From Bacteroidaceae bacterium (GTDB lineage: Bacteria; Bacteroidota; Bacteroidia; Bacteroidales; Bacteroidaceae): a stretch of 64,000 bases of DNA. Shown piece after piece: positions 17,643 through 27,233 of this stretch (positions are counted from its first letter, which is position 1; every line of letters starts with the position of its first letter). The position numbers were made by a program, and so were the translations under genes. The notes under the pieces are model-generated. The model did not search any database. It was given only the letters and a program-made list of their open reading frames with translations, and was not told the origin of the DNA. The stretch covers positions 1 to 64,000 of the forward strand of contig CABIXF010000008.1 of the NCBI GenBank assembly GCA_902362595.1, written 5' to 3'.

Positions 17643-18974
17643 TTATAAGTTTCTTACACATTCCTTGAACTGGTCACCACGGTCTTCGTAACTCTTGAAC
17701 AAGTCAAAGCTGGCGCAGCAGGGACTGAGCAGGACTGTTTCTCCTTTTTTTGCCATTTTATAGGCCGCATCTACGGCGTCCTTCATGCTTTGCACGTCTG
17801 CAATCGGCAGGCCGAAGCCGTCGAAGAAAGCGTGCAGTTTCTCGTTGTGAAGTCCTAGGAAAATCAGGCCGCTGCATTTCTCTCTGACAAGATCTGCAAT
17901 CTCGTTGTAGTCGTTGCCTTTATCCTTTCCACCCAAGATCAATACGGTTTTGGTTTTCATGCTTTGAAGGGCATACCAGCAGGAGTTTACATTGGTGGCT
18001 TTGGAGTCGTTGATGTAGTCTACTCCTTTCACTCGAGTTACTTTCTCCAGACGATGTTCTACACCCTTGAAGTCGCTCAAAGCTTCCCGGATACATTCTT
18101 TGCGGATGCCCGCAATGTTGGCAGATATGCCGGCAGCCATGGAATTGAACAGGTTGTGCGTACCTGTCAGAGCCAGTTCCTCTTGTTCCATATTGAATGC
18201 GATGGGTCGAGTGAAATAAACCTTGTTGGCTTCGGCGAATGCAGCCACTCCTTCTTCGTTCTTTCCGGCAAACGGGAAATAACGTCCGTGGATACCATAT
18301 TTGTGAAGTTCTCTTTGTATAATCGGGTCGTCGTTCCAGAAAATGAATGCATCGTCATCTGTCTGGTTCTGGATAATCCGGAACTTGGCATCTACGTAAT
18401 TCTGCATTTCGTATCCATAGCGGTCCAGGTGGTCGGGGGTGATGTTCATCAGCACGGCAATGTTTGCATGGAATTTATACATGTTGTCGAGCTGGAAACT
18501 GCTGAGTTCGATGACGTAATAGTCAAAGTTGCATTCCGCAACCTGATAAGCCAGGCTTTGACCAATGTTGCCTGCCAGTCCGACATTCAGTCCGGCTTTC
18601 TTGAATATGTGATAAATCAAGGACGTGGTAGTCGTTTTTCCGTTGCTTCCCGTAATGCAGATCATTTTCGCATTCGTATATCGGCCAGCGAACTCGATCT
18701 CAGAAATGATAGGAGTTCCCTGCGCTTTCAGTTTCAGAATGATAGGAGCATCGTTGGGAATTCCCGGGCTCTTTATCACTTCATCGGCATTCAGTATCAG
18801 TTCCTCGGTATGTCTGCCTTCCTCCCACTGGATGCCTCTTTCGTTCAACATTGTCTTATACTTGTCTTTGATGGTTGACATGTCTGAAACAAACGTGTCA
18901 AACCCTTTTTTCTGTGCCAGAACTGCGGCACCTGCTCCGCTTTCTCCGGCTCCTAAGATGACAATTCTTGCCAT
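17643..18974 (-). CDS. murD: UDP-N-acetylmuramoylalanine--D-glutamate ligase
   Basis: Adds D-glutamate to UDP-MurNAc-L-Ala. The 443-aa protein has the N-terminal loop ILGAGESGAGAAVLAQKKG, the Mur-ligase P-loop CITGSNGKTTTTSLIYH (about 109-125), ELSSFQLDN, NITPDHLDRYGY and the C-terminal LSPCCASFDLFKSYEDRGDQF, which is highly diagnostic of MurD. It begins four bases after the mraY stop codon. Confidence 0.97.
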   Translation of the reverse strand: MARIVILGAGESGAGAAVLAQKKGFDTFVSDMSTIKDKYKTMLNERGIQWEEGRHTEELILNADEVIKSPGIPNDAPIILKLKAQGTPIISEIEFAGRYTNAKMICITGSNGKTTTTSLIYHIFKKAGLNVGLAGNIGQSLAYQVAECNFDYYVIELSSFQLDNMYKFHANIAVLMNITPDHLDRYGYEMQNYVDAKFRIIQNQTDDDAFIFWNDDPIIQRELHKYGIHGRYFPFAGKNEEGVAAFAEANKVYFTRPIAFNMEQEELALTGTHNLFNSMAAGISANIAGIRKECIREALSDFKGVEHRLEKVTRVKGVDYINDSKATNVNSCWYALQSMKTKTVLILGGKDKGNDYNEIADLVREKCSGLIFLGLHNEKLHAFFDGFGLPIADVQSMKDAVDAAYKMAKKGETVLLSPCCASFDLFKSYEDRGDQFKECVRNL

Positions 18975-18978
18975 TGCT

Positions 18979-20247
18979 TTATCTGATTTTAAGTGTGATT
19001 ATCGTAATTGCTGCTAATACAATGGTTACAATCCAAAATCGGACCGTAATCTTAGACTCATGGAATACGCTGTGAGGGCGTGTGATCAAATAGGTACAAT
19101 TCGGGTCAAGCTGTGCCAGGGTTGTACGGAAATGATCGTGGATAGGCGAACGCTTGAAGATGCGTTGCTTGACTCCTCTTTTCTTTCCACGCTGGAAATA
19201 CTTGACTTGCAAAATGACTGACAGATTTTCTATCAGGAATACACCGCATAAAATCGGTATCAGTAATTCTTTGTGTATGATAATGGCAAATACGGCTATA
19301 ATACCTCCGATGGTGAGGCTGCCTGTATCGCCCATGAATACTTGTGCCGGAAACGCATTGTACCAAAGGAAACCAATCAAGGCTCCGATGAAGGCGCAGA
19401 TAAAGATTACCAGTTCTTCGCTTCCGGGAATATACATGATGTTCAGGTATTCGGCATATTCTATGTGGCTGGATACATAAGCCAATATGCCGAGGGTTAC
19501 CCCTATGATGGCTGAGTTACCTGCGGCCATACCGTCCATACCGTCGTTCAGGTTGGCTCCGTTTGAGACCGCTGTGACGACGAAGATGGTGACCAGTACG
19601 AATACAATCCATCCGGCTTCCTGTGCATGATCTCCCAGGAATCCTACAAAGTCGGCATAATCCAGGTTGTTGTTCTTGAAGAAGGGGATGGTGGTCTTGG
19701 TTGATTTTTCATTTACTGGTTTGTGAATTACATCAACCACTCGTCCGTCCTGCTGGATTTCTACGTTTTCGCGTATCACTACATCCGGACTCAAATAGAG
19801 AGCGACTCCCACAATAAAACCCAGACCTACCTGGCCGATAATTTTAAATTTCCCGTGAAGGCCTTCCTTGTCTTTCCGGAACACCTTGATATAGTCGTCC
19901 AGAAAGCCTAGTGTTCCTAGCCATAGCGTTGTGACAAGCATGAGTATCATATAGATATTATGCAGTTTGCCCAGCAGCAGACAAGGAATCAGAATCGCTA
20001 CGATGATGATAATTCCTCCCATCGTAGGAACACCTACCTTCTTTACATTAAAGGGGTCGATGGAAGCATCACGTTGTGTTTCTGTAATCTGTTTCCTTTT
20101 GAGCAGGTTGATGAAGTACTCTCCGAAGATGGCTGAAATCAGCAATGATAGAATCACGGCCATCAGTGATCGGAATGACACGTAGCCAAACATACGTGCC
20201 CCCGGAAAGTTAAACTGCTCCAGGTATTGAAATAGATAATATAACAT
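18979..20247 (-). CDS. mraY: Phospho-MurNAc-pentapeptide transferase MraY
   Basis: Transfers phospho-MurNAc-pentapeptide to undecaprenyl phosphate to make lipid I. The 422-aa integral membrane protein has about ten helices, the acidic motif LGFLDDYIKVFRK, the catalytic loop NGANLNDGMDGMAAGNSA, MGDTGSL and the histidine loop RSPIHDHFR. It is about 60 residues longer than E. coli MraY; the excess includes a loop at about 150-190 (QQDGRVVDVIHKPVNEK and following), as in other Bacteroidetes. Confidence 0.96.
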   Translation of the reverse strand: MLYYLFQYLEQFNFPGARMFGYVSFRSLMAVILSLLISAIFGEYFINLLKRKQITETQRDASIDPFNVKKVGVPTMGGIIIIVAILIPCLLLGKLHNIYMILMLVTTLWLGTLGFLDDYIKVFRKDKEGLHGKFKIIGQVGLGFIVGVALYLSPDVVIRENVEIQQDGRVVDVIHKPVNEKSTKTTIPFFKNNNLDYADFVGFLGDHAQEAGWIVFVLVTIFVVTAVSNGANLNDGMDGMAAGNSAIIGVTLGILAYVSSHIEYAEYLNIMYIPGSEELVIFICAFIGALIGFLWYNAFPAQVFMGDTGSLTIGGIIAVFAIIIHKELLIPILCGVFLIENLSVILQVKYFQRGKKRGVKQRIFKRSPIHDHFRTTLAQLDPNCTYLITRPHSVFHESKITVRFWIVTIVLAAITIITLKIR

Positions 20248-20263
20248 TGTCTTTTGTCAGTTT

Positions 20264-21721
20264 TTATTGTTCTCCTTTGAATATTTCGTCCAAAACTTCT
20301 TTGTCGTCAAAATGAGACTTGACTCCTTTGACATCTTGGTAAGTCTCATGTCCTTTTCCTGCAATCAGAATGACATCTTGAGGTTGTGCCAGCATGCAGG
20401 CCGTACGGATAGCTTCTTTCCGGTCTACGATACTGATGACTTTCTTCATGTCTTCCTTGCTAAGTCCGCTCAGCATGTCATTGATGATATCCTGTGGTTC
20501 CTCAAAGCGGGGATTATCGGAAGTAATGATTACTTTGTCACTGCGTTTCACGGACTCCTGTGCCATCAACGGACGTTTGCCTTTGTCCCGGTTTCCACCG
20601 GCACCTACTACTGTTATTACATGTCCTCTGCCTCTCAAGACCTCATGGATGGTTTCCAAGACGTTCACCAGTGCATCTGGGGTATGGGCATAATCTACGA
20701 TGGCAGTATATCCTTTCGGAGAGCGTTTGGCATCGAAGCGTCCACAAACAGGGCGCAGCATGCTGAGTTTCAGTAATACCTCTTCCGGTTTCTTGCCTAG
20801 CAGACAAGCTGCACCGTAAACAGCCAGCAAGTTGGAGGCATTGAAACGTCCGATAAACTGCACGTTTACTTCGCGGTTATTGATGTCCAGCAGCATACCG
20901 TCAAAACTGTCTTCCAGCACTTTTCCCTTGAAATCGCACAATGAATGCAAAGAGTAGGTTGAAACTCGGGCTTTGGTGTTTTGTGTCATGACCAGTCCAT
21001 TCTTGTCATCCGCATTGGTCAGCGCAAAAGCCTGTTTCGGGAGTCCGTCGAAGAATGCCTTTTTAGCTTTCAGGTAATTTTCAAATGTCTTGTGATAATC
21101 CAGGTGGTCACGGGTAATGTTGGTAAAAATACCTCCGGCAAAAGTCAATCCACTGATGCGTTTCTGCACTACAGAGTGTGAGCTGACTTCCATGAATGCA
21201 TATTTGCATCCTTCGTCGGCCATGCGTCCCAGTAGCTGGTTCAGCGTGATGGGATCAGGAGTCGTATGTTCAGTTGGAATGGCTTCTCCGTCAATATAGT
21301 TGCATACGGTGGAAATCAGTCCGGCCTTGTATCCGAATGCGCGGAACATATTATATAATAAGGTAGCAATGGTTGTTTTCCCATTGGTACCGGTCACTCC
21401 AATCAAATCCAGTTTAGAAGTAGGATCTCCGTAGAATGTGGTAGCCAGTTTGCCTACAGCTTCTTCCGTGTCGTGTAGCTGAATATAGGTGACGTGTTCG
21501 TCTAGCTTTTCGGGCAACTGTTCACAGACCACTGCGGTAGCTCCATTTTCAATTGCTTTTGAAATATAATTGTGTCCGTCGGCTTGAGTTCCTTTTACAG
21601 CTACGAACATAAACCCTTTTTTCACCATGCGTGAATCCATGTGGATTCCTTCGATTTCTAAATCTGCATTACCTTTCAGATTAAGAACGTTGACAACTTT
21701 CAGAATATTTTCAAGTTTCAT
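20264..21721 (-). CDS. murE: UDP-MurNAc-tripeptide synthetase, meso-DAP type
   Basis: Adds the third amino acid to UDP-MurNAc-L-Ala-D-Glu. The 485-aa protein carries [17 protein letters not shown] (about 111-127), [17 protein letters not shown] and the substrate-selecting motif DNPR in [15 protein letters not shown], which marks enzymes that add meso-diaminopimelate rather than lysine. The cell wall is therefore predicted to be the direct meso-DAP type. The end [12 protein letters not shown] is also canonical. Confidence 0.96.
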   Translation of the reverse strand: MKLENILKVVNVLNLKGNADLEIEGIHMDSRMVKKGFMFVAVKGTQADGHNYISKAIENGATAVVCEQLPEKLDEHVTYIQLHDTEEAVGKLATTFYGDPTSKLDLIGVTGTNGKTTIATLLYNMFRAFGYKAGLISTVCNYIDGEAIPTEHTTPDPITLNQLLGRMADEGCKYAFMEVSSHSVVQKRISGLTFAGGIFTNITRDHLDYHKTFENYLKAKKAFFDGLPKQAFALTNADDKNGLVMTQNTKARVSTYSLHSLCDFKGKVLEDSFDGMLLDINNREVNVQFIGRFNASNLLAVYGAACLLGKKPEEVLLKLSMLRPVCGRFDAKRSPKGYTAIVDYAHTPDALVNVLETIHEVLRGRGHVITVVGAGGNRDKGKRPLMAQESVKRSDKVIITSDNPRFEEPQDIINDMLSGLSKEDMKKVISIVDRKEAIRTACMLAQPQDVILIAGKGHETYQDVKGVKSHFDDKEVLDEIFKGEQ

Positions 21722-21727
21722 TTTATT

Positions 21728-23854
21728 CTAATCGTTTAGCGTTAATGTAATTGTTTGTCCTTTATGTAAATAAGAGCCTGCGTTGAGGCTTTGTTTGCTT
21801 ACTTTTCCTACTCCCGACAAGCGGACATGCAGCCCTTTGCTTTCCAGCAGGTAGACCGCATCCTTGGCTCCCATTCCTTTTACGTTGGGAATGAGATTCT
21901 TATCGGTGTGTATCTTTTTCAGTTCCGCATAAGTAGGAGAGCAGTTGGCTTTTCCCCATAGCGGCTTGTTTCCGTAGGGAATCGTGGAACTGTTGCTGCG
22001 TATGTGGAGATTGTTCAATACATACGATGCTTCTCGTATATCTCCGTTCTTGACATGCGGCACCAGTATCGAAGTGGAGTCTTTGGCTGTAGCCAGGTCC
22101 TGATACAGATGCTTTGCATAAATGCGTTCTGCAATGCGGCTGAATACGCTACCTGCCTGCAAACCTCCTGAGGCAGGTCCGTGAGGTATCTGGATGGAAA
22201 CCAGACAACTGTATTTAGGTGCTTCAGAAGGGAAATAGCCACAGAAGCTGACCAAATAACTGACACCTCCTGCTTTGTATCCGGCTTTTCCTTGGGATAT
22301 CTGGGCGGTACCAGTCTTGCCGGATACGCTGAATTGTTTGCTGCCTGCCGGTTTGGCCAATCCTTCCGATACCACTTTTCGCAAAATTCCACGAATCATC
22401 GTCAGGGTAGTGTCCGAACAGATTTTAGGATTGACGATTTCTGTCGGAAACTCCTTTAAAATTTCTCCATCTTTAGCTATGGCTTTTACAAACTTAGGTT
22501 TGACCATGGTACCATTGTTGGCTATGGCATTGTAAAAGTTGAGGATATAAATAGGAGGAATCATGGTTTCGTAACCGATGCTCATCCATGGGAGAGTTGT
22601 TTTGGCAAAATAACGTTCTTTGGGTCCTAAAATGCGTGGGCTTGCTTCTCCTACAAATCCCAGGTTCAGCGGTTTGTCGATGCTCATGCGGCGTAGCCCA
22701 TCTACAAACTTCTGCGGGTCTTTTCCGTAGAATTTGTCGATGATGGTAGATACTCCCACATTGGAGGAAACCTCCAGAATCTTGGTCACGTCAATTTTTC
22801 CATATCCGCCCTTATACCAGTTCCAGTCTTTCATGAAACTTCCGTGCATATTGACAATACCGTTGCCTGTATCCACTACATAGTCGGGAGTGATGTACTT
22901 GTCTTCCAAGGCCACCATGATGGAGGCAGTCTTGAAGGTAGAGCCTGGTTCCATCAGGTTGCTTACGGCATTATTCTTCATTTCATAGTAGTTGCCATCG
23001 CCGGCTCTTGTCATATTGACGCTGGCTTTTACCTCTCCGGTGGCAACATCCATGACGATAGCTACTCCGAATACGGCTTCCAGGTTCTTCAACTGGTCTA
23101 CAAGTGCTTTTTCCGCGATATCCTGCATGTCGACATCGATGGTAGTGATGATGTCACAGCCATCTACGGCTGGTTTGTCGATGATGTTCAAGTATTTGTT
23201 CATCACTTTCTGGCGATGGGTGATGCCATCTTGTCCGCGCAGAATGGAATCGTATGTCAATTCAATACCATTTTTTGCTCCCATGGTGGTATCCGGATAC
23301 ATGTCGCCCAGCGTACGTGCAGCAAGCGAACCGAAAGGTTTTTTGCGCTGGTTGAAGGCCAGTTCATGGAATCCTCCTTTATATTTTGTGAGGTTGAACA
23401 CCGGAAGTTGTTTGGCTTCCTTGTATTCAATATAGGAGATACGTCTGGGATAAAGCAGGTAGTTCCGGCTTTTTTTGCGTCTGCCTTTTAAGATATGCTG
23501 GCGGAACTCTTTGGCGCTTTTATCTGGGAATATCTGATGAAGCCCTTCACAAATTTCTGTGAGGTGGTTCATCAGCATGGTATCTTTCTTTTCTCCTCCT
23601 GCCAGAAAGTCCATATAGATTTTGTATTCCGGCAGACTGCTGGCCATCAGTTTCCCATCCGAGGAGATGATGTTTCCTCGTGTAGGATGGATGATGACGT
23701 TTTCCTTTACAAAACGGTCGGCTACATCCTTCCAATATTGCCGTTCGGCGAACATGATAATGGCAGCTTTCACGATGACCGCAATAGCTAGCAATGCCAT
23801 GATGAATACGACGAACGTATATCGCAGCATAATGTTTTTTTGTCCCGGTATCAT
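21728..23854 (-). CDS. ftsI: Division penicillin-binding protein (FtsI/PBP3 class) with one PASTA domain
   Basis: Class B transpeptidase that cross-links septal peptidoglycan, partner of FtsW. The 708-aa protein has one N-terminal membrane helix (about 10-30), a PBP dimerisation domain (HPTRGNIISSDGKLMASS) and the transpeptidase motifs STFK (SxxK), SSN and SGKTGTA (KTG). The last 60 or so residues (IPNVKGMGAKDAVYLLESKG and following) form a single PASTA domain, which E. coli FtsI lacks and Bacteroidetes enzymes often have. It overlaps the ftsL-like gene by 4 bases. Confidence 0.95.
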   Translation of the reverse strand: MIPGQKNIMLRYTFVVFIMALLAIAVIVKAAIIMFAERQYWKDVADRFVKENVIIHPTRGNIISSDGKLMASSLPEYKIYMDFLAGGEKKDTMLMNHLTEICEGLHQIFPDKSAKEFRQHILKGRRKKSRNYLLYPRRISYIEYKEAKQLPVFNLTKYKGGFHELAFNQRKKPFGSLAARTLGDMYPDTTMGAKNGIELTYDSILRGQDGITHRQKVMNKYLNIIDKPAVDGCDIITTIDVDMQDIAEKALVDQLKNLEAVFGVAIVMDVATGEVKASVNMTRAGDGNYYEMKNNAVSNLMEPGSTFKTASIMVALEDKYITPDYVVDTGNGIVNMHGSFMKDWNWYKGGYGKIDVTKILEVSSNVGVSTIIDKFYGKDPQKFVDGLRRMSIDKPLNLGFVGEASPRILGPKERYFAKTTLPWMSIGYETMIPPIYILNFYNAIANNGTMVKPKFVKAIAKDGEILKEFPTEIVNPKICSDTTLTMIRGILRKVVSEGLAKPAGSKQFSVSGKTGTAQISQGKAGYKAGGVSYLVSFCGYFPSEAPKYSCLVSIQIPHGPASGGLQAGSVFSRIAERIYAKHLYQDLATAKDSTSILVPHVKNGDIREASYVLNNLHIRSNSSTIPYGNKPLWGKANCSPTYAELKKIHTDKNLIPNVKGMGAKDAVYLLESKGLHVRLSGVGKVSKQSLNAGSYLHKGQTITLTLND

Positions 23855-24207
23855 TTCTCAGAATCCTCCTTCTTTATTAAATAGGGTGGAGTAGACGCTG
23901 TTTTCAGGGGCGTACCTTCAGCCGAAATATATTCTTCAATACGTGACTGGCGGCTTCGTTCTGTCAGTTCGGAAGAAATGGTCAGGGCATCGTATTTTGT
24001 ATCAATCAGTTCCTTTTTCAGGCGGTCTATCTCAATCATTTCCTGCTGGCTGGAATACCGGTTGTCTATGTACAAGATAACCAGAATCATGATCAGGATA
24101 ATCAGATTGGACTGTCGTTTCATCAGGTGAACCAGTACCTCTCCTCCCAATATACTTCTCCACGTAATATGTGGAGTGTCTTGCGTGGTTGTTTCTTGTG
24201 GTTCCAT
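23851..24207 (-). CDS. ftsL: FtsL-like cell division protein
   Basis: A 118-aa bitopic protein: a cytoplasmic N-terminus of about 32 residues, one membrane helix (about 34-48, LIILIMILVILYI), then a short helical periplasmic part with heptad-like spacing (IDRLKKELIDTKYDAL). Size, topology and place between rsmH and ftsI are those of FtsL, which forms a complex with FtsB and FtsQ. Sequence identity to the E. coli protein is not evident, so the name depends mainly on context. Confidence 0.78.
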   Translation of the reverse strand: MEPQETTTQDTPHITWRSILGGEVLVHLMKRQSNLIILIMILVILYIDNRYSSQQEMIEIDRLKKELIDTKYDALTISSELTERSRQSRIEEYISAEGTPLKTASTPPYLIKKEDSEK

Positions 24208-24214
24208 GAGTTAT

Positions 24215-25129
24215 TTATTTCTTTTCTGCGATTCTTAATTTAGCACTGCGAGAGCGAGGGTTACGTTGTATCTCGTCTTCGCAGGGGGTAATTACCTTGT
24301 TGTTTATCAATTTAAATGGTGTTTGTACATTGCCGAAGAAATCTTGTTCTGCTTTTCCTTCCACATTCCCTGTTTTCATCATATTCTTTACCATACGGTC
24401 TTCCAGTGAATGATAGGTAATGACCACCAGTCTACCTCCAGGCTTCAGTGCTTCTGTGGCTGCATAAAGCATTTCTTTCAAGGCTTCCATTTCCTGATTT
24501 ACTTCAATGCGCAGGGCTTGAAAGACTTTGGCCAGTTCCTTTTTTTCTCTTTCTTTGCCGTATAGTGGTTTGATGATTTCAATGAATTCTCCGATGGTTT
24601 CAATTGGCTTTAAGGAGCGGGCTTTCACCAGCACGGAAGCCAGTTTACGGCTGTTCTTCAGTTCGCCATACAGGTAAAATACGTTGGCCAGCCGTTCTTC
24701 TTCGTAAATATTGACAATTTCGGCCGCGGTAATTCCGGCACGCTTGTTCATACGCATGTCCAGTTTTCCGTCGAACCGGAATGAAAATCCTCTTTCCGAG
24801 TCATCAAAATGATGTGAGGAGACTCCCAGGTCGGCCAAGATGGCATCTACTTGTTCTACTCCATAATACCGGAGAAAATTGTGCAGATAGCGGAAATTAC
24901 TTCGCACAAAGGTGAATCGGTCATCATTGACGATGTTTTTTTCCGCATCAGGGTCTTGGTCAAAGCTGAACAGTCTGCTTCCCTTGTCCATCTGACGTAA
25001 GATTTCCTTGGAATGTCCTCCTCCTCCAAAGGTGACGTCTACGTAAATTCCCTTGGGTTGGATGTGCATGCCTTCAATGCTTTCATGCAGTAATACAGGT
25101 ACGTGGTATGTCTGTTCAGTCTTGTTCAT
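24215..25129 (-). CDS. rsmH: 16S rRNA m4C1402 methyltransferase
   Basis: Methylates N4 of C1402 in the ribosomal P site (formerly MraW). The 304-aa protein has HVPVLLHESIEGM near the start, the SAM loop VDVTFGGGGHSKEIL, DAILADLGVSSHHFDDSERGFSFR, LDMRMN and the C-terminal NPRSRSAKLRIAE, all diagnostic. It is the first gene of the dcw operon here: mraZ, which commonly precedes it, is absent, and the region upstream is a divergent promoter region. Confidence 0.96.
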   Translation of the reverse strand: MNKTEQTYHVPVLLHESIEGMHIQPKGIYVDVTFGGGGHSKEILRQMDKGSRLFSFDQDPDAEKNIVNDDRFTFVRSNFRYLHNFLRYYGVEQVDAILADLGVSSHHFDDSERGFSFRFDGKLDMRMNKRAGITAAEIVNIYEEERLANVFYLYGELKNSRKLASVLVKARSLKPIETIGEFIEIIKPLYGKEREKKELAKVFQALRIEVNQEMEALKEMLYAATEALKPGGRLVVITYHSLEDRMVKNMMKTGNVEGKAEQDFFGNVQTPFKLINNKVITPCEDEIQRNPRSRSAKLRIAEKK

Positions 25130-25369
25130 GCAATGTTGATTAAATTCACCTTATTATTATATATTCAAGCTGTAAAATTAGATATTTCCCCAGAATCGAG
25201 CACTATGTTTCTTATAGAAAATTTAAAGAAGTTATCAACAGGTTGTTTACTGCCCTACGATTCGGCAGAGGTGTTACCAGAATGTTGAAGAATCGGGGGG
25301 AAAGAAATTTTTTTTGAGCGTACAAGTGTATTTTTTGTCATAAAATGAATGTCGTTTCAAAAGATACGT

Positions 25370-25377
25370 TACTTTTG
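25370..25377 (+). promoter_or_regulatory. glsA -7 element TACTTTTG
   Basis: A perfect TAnnTTTG puts the transcription start near 25384, so translation starts at 25397 rather than at the in-frame ATG 25349. No good TTTG lies 19-21 bases upstream. The 267-base divergent region 25130-25396 shows nothing else I can name, and no mraZ remnant. Confidence 0.55.
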
Positions 25378-25396
25378 CAGGGTAAACTTTTGTAGA

Positions 25397-26215
25397 ATGG
25401 GTGAGAGTTCAATATTTTTAATTGACATCGACAAAGTATTGAGGGATAAGGCTGGTAAGAAGGCCGAGCGGATACCGCGTTTTTTAGTGTCATATTTGAA
25501 ACGTATCGTGCATCAGGAGGAGATTAATCCTTTTTTGAGAAGTGTATCCGATAAAACAGGAGTAGATTTTCTGGAAGCCTGCATGGAATTTCTGGATATT
25601 AAGCTGGAAGTAAGCGGGATGGAAAATCTTCCATCTGACCGTTTATGTACGTTTGTCTCCAATCATCCGCTGGGAGGGCAGGATGGCATAGCATTAGGCT
25701 ATATTTTGGGGAAACACTATGACGGACACATTAAATATTTGGTGAACGATTTACTGATGAATCTTCATGGTCTGGCTCCTTTGTGCATTCCCATCAATAA
25801 AACCGGTGCGCAGTCTCGGGATTTTCCTAGAATGGTGGAAGCTGGTTTCCATTCAGATTCTCACATTATTATGTTTCCGGCAGGTATTTGTTCCAGAAGG
25901 CAGAAGGGAATTATAAAGGATTTGCCCTGGAAAAAAACATTTATCACCAAAAGTGTGGAAACACACCGGGATGTAGTGCCGGTGCACTTTGAAGGACGTA
26001 ATTCCAATTTTTTCTACAACCTGGCTAATGTATGCAAGTTCCTGGGAGTTAAGTTTAATATTGCCATGTTGTATCTGGCAGATGAAATGTTCAAGAATCG
26101 TCACAAGACATTTAAGGTGACGATTGGAAAGCCTATTCCGTGGCAGACGTTTGACAAGTCTATGTCTGCGGCAGAGTGGGCCGATTATGTAAGAGAGTTA
26201 GTTTATAAACTGTGA
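25397..26215 (+). CDS. glsA: Glycine-lipid O-acyltransferase (PlsC/OlsA-like)
   Basis: Predicted to add the second acyl chain (O-acylation) to N-acylated glycine, making the glycine lipids of Bacteroides. The 272-aa protein has the acyltransferase motif as SNHPLGGQDG (about 94-103), an H-X5-D form of the usual H-X4-D, then IMFPAGICSRR for the second conserved block. The call depends strongly on the neighbour: the OlsB-like gene begins 24 bases downstream, the arrangement of glsA and glsB described in B. thetaiotaomicron. An upstream in-frame ATG at 25349 lies before the predicted transcription start. A 1-acylglycerol-3-phosphate acyltransferase is the alternative. Confidence 0.78.
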   Translation: MGESSIFLIDIDKVLRDKAGKKAERIPRFLVSYLKRIVHQEEINPFLRSVSDKTGVDFLEACMEFLDIKLEVSGMENLPSDRLCTFVSNHPLGGQDGIALGYILGKHYDGHIKYLVNDLLMNLHGLAPLCIPINKTGAQSRDFPRMVEAGFHSDSHIIMFPAGICSRRQKGIIKDLPWKKTFITKSVETHRDVVPVHFEGRNSNFFYNLANVCKFLGVKFNIAMLYLADEMFKNRHKTFKVTIGKPIPWQTFDKSMSAAEWADYVRELVYKL

Positions 26216-26239
26216 AAATACGATTTAATCATAGAGATT

Positions 26240-27229
26240 ATGGAAGATATTATTGCTCCGATTGACAAAGAAGTTCTTAAATCGGAACTGACGGAAGATA
26301 AGCGCTTGAGATTTACGAATAAGAGCAACAACGAGATTTATATTATTACATGGAAAAATGCTCCGAATGTGCTGAAGGAAATCGGTCGTTTGCGTGAAAT
26401 CGCTTTCCGTGCAGCAGGAGGAGGTACAGGAAAGTCGATGGACCTCGATGAATATGATTTGATGGAGAAGCCTTATCAGCAGTTGATTGTCTGGAATCCG
26501 GAAGCAGAAGAGATTTTGGGAGGATACCGTTATCTGCTGGGTGATGAAGTGGAATTTGATGCCGAAGGAAAGCCGGTGCTCGCCACTGCCCACATGTTTA
26601 ATTTCTCGGAAAAGTTCCTGAAAGATTATTTGCCTACGACGATTGAGCTGGGACGTTCTTTTGTAACATTGGAGTACCAGTCAACCCGGGCGGGTTCCAA
26701 GGGGTTGTTTGCCTTGGATAACTTATGGGATGGCCTGGGAGCTTTGACTGTGGTAATGCCGCAAGTGAAATACTTCTTCGGTAAGATGACCATGTATCCC
26801 AGTTACAACCGTCTGGGACGTGACATGATTCTGTATTTCCTGAAGAAGCATTTCAATGATAAAGACCAGTTGATAACTCCCATGCAGCCGTTGCAGATTG
26901 AGACAGATCCGAAAGTGCTTGAAAAAATATTCTGTTACGATACATTCAAAGAAGACTACAAAGTGTTGAATACGGAAGTACGTAAGTTGGGATACAATAT
27001 TCCGCCGTTGGTGAATGCTTATATGAGTCTGTCACCTACCATGCGTATGTTTGGAACGGCCATCAATGACGGATTCGGTGACGTGGAAGAAACTGGCATT
27101 CTGATTGCAGTAGATGAGATTTTGGAGGAGAAGCGTGTGCGCCATATCGAATCTTATCTGCGTGAGCATCCGGAAGCCCTGCAGATTACATCTGGGGCCA
27201 ATCCGGTAGTCAATAAGATTCATAAATAG
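26240..27229 (+). CDS. glsB: Glycine N-acyltransferase (OlsB-like GNAT, hemolysin family)
   Basis: Predicted to form the amide bond between a 3-hydroxy fatty acid and glycine, the first step of glycine-lipid synthesis. The 329-aa protein has the OlsB/GNAT core: LREIAFRAAGGGTGKSMDLDEYD, QLIVWNPEAEEILGGYRYL, TTIELGRSFVTLEYQ and GLFALDNLWDGLG, the layout of ornithine-lipid N-acyltransferases. It ends in TAG, so this genome uses TAG as an ordinary stop. The dgt gene converges only four bases downstream, with no clear terminator between. Confidence 0.82.
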   Translation: MEDIIAPIDKEVLKSELTEDKRLRFTNKSNNEIYIITWKNAPNVLKEIGRLREIAFRAAGGGTGKSMDLDEYDLMEKPYQQLIVWNPEAEEILGGYRYLLGDEVEFDAEGKPVLATAHMFNFSEKFLKDYLPTTIELGRSFVTLEYQSTRAGSKGLFALDNLWDGLGALTVVMPQVKYFFGKMTMYPSYNRLGRDMILYFLKKHFNDKDQLITPMQPLQIETDPKVLEKIFCYDTFKEDYKVLNTEVRKLGYNIPPLVNAYMSLSPTMRMFGTAINDGFGDVEETGILIAVDEILEEKRVRHIESYLREHPEALQITSGANPVVNKIHK

Positions 27230-27233
27230 TTCT

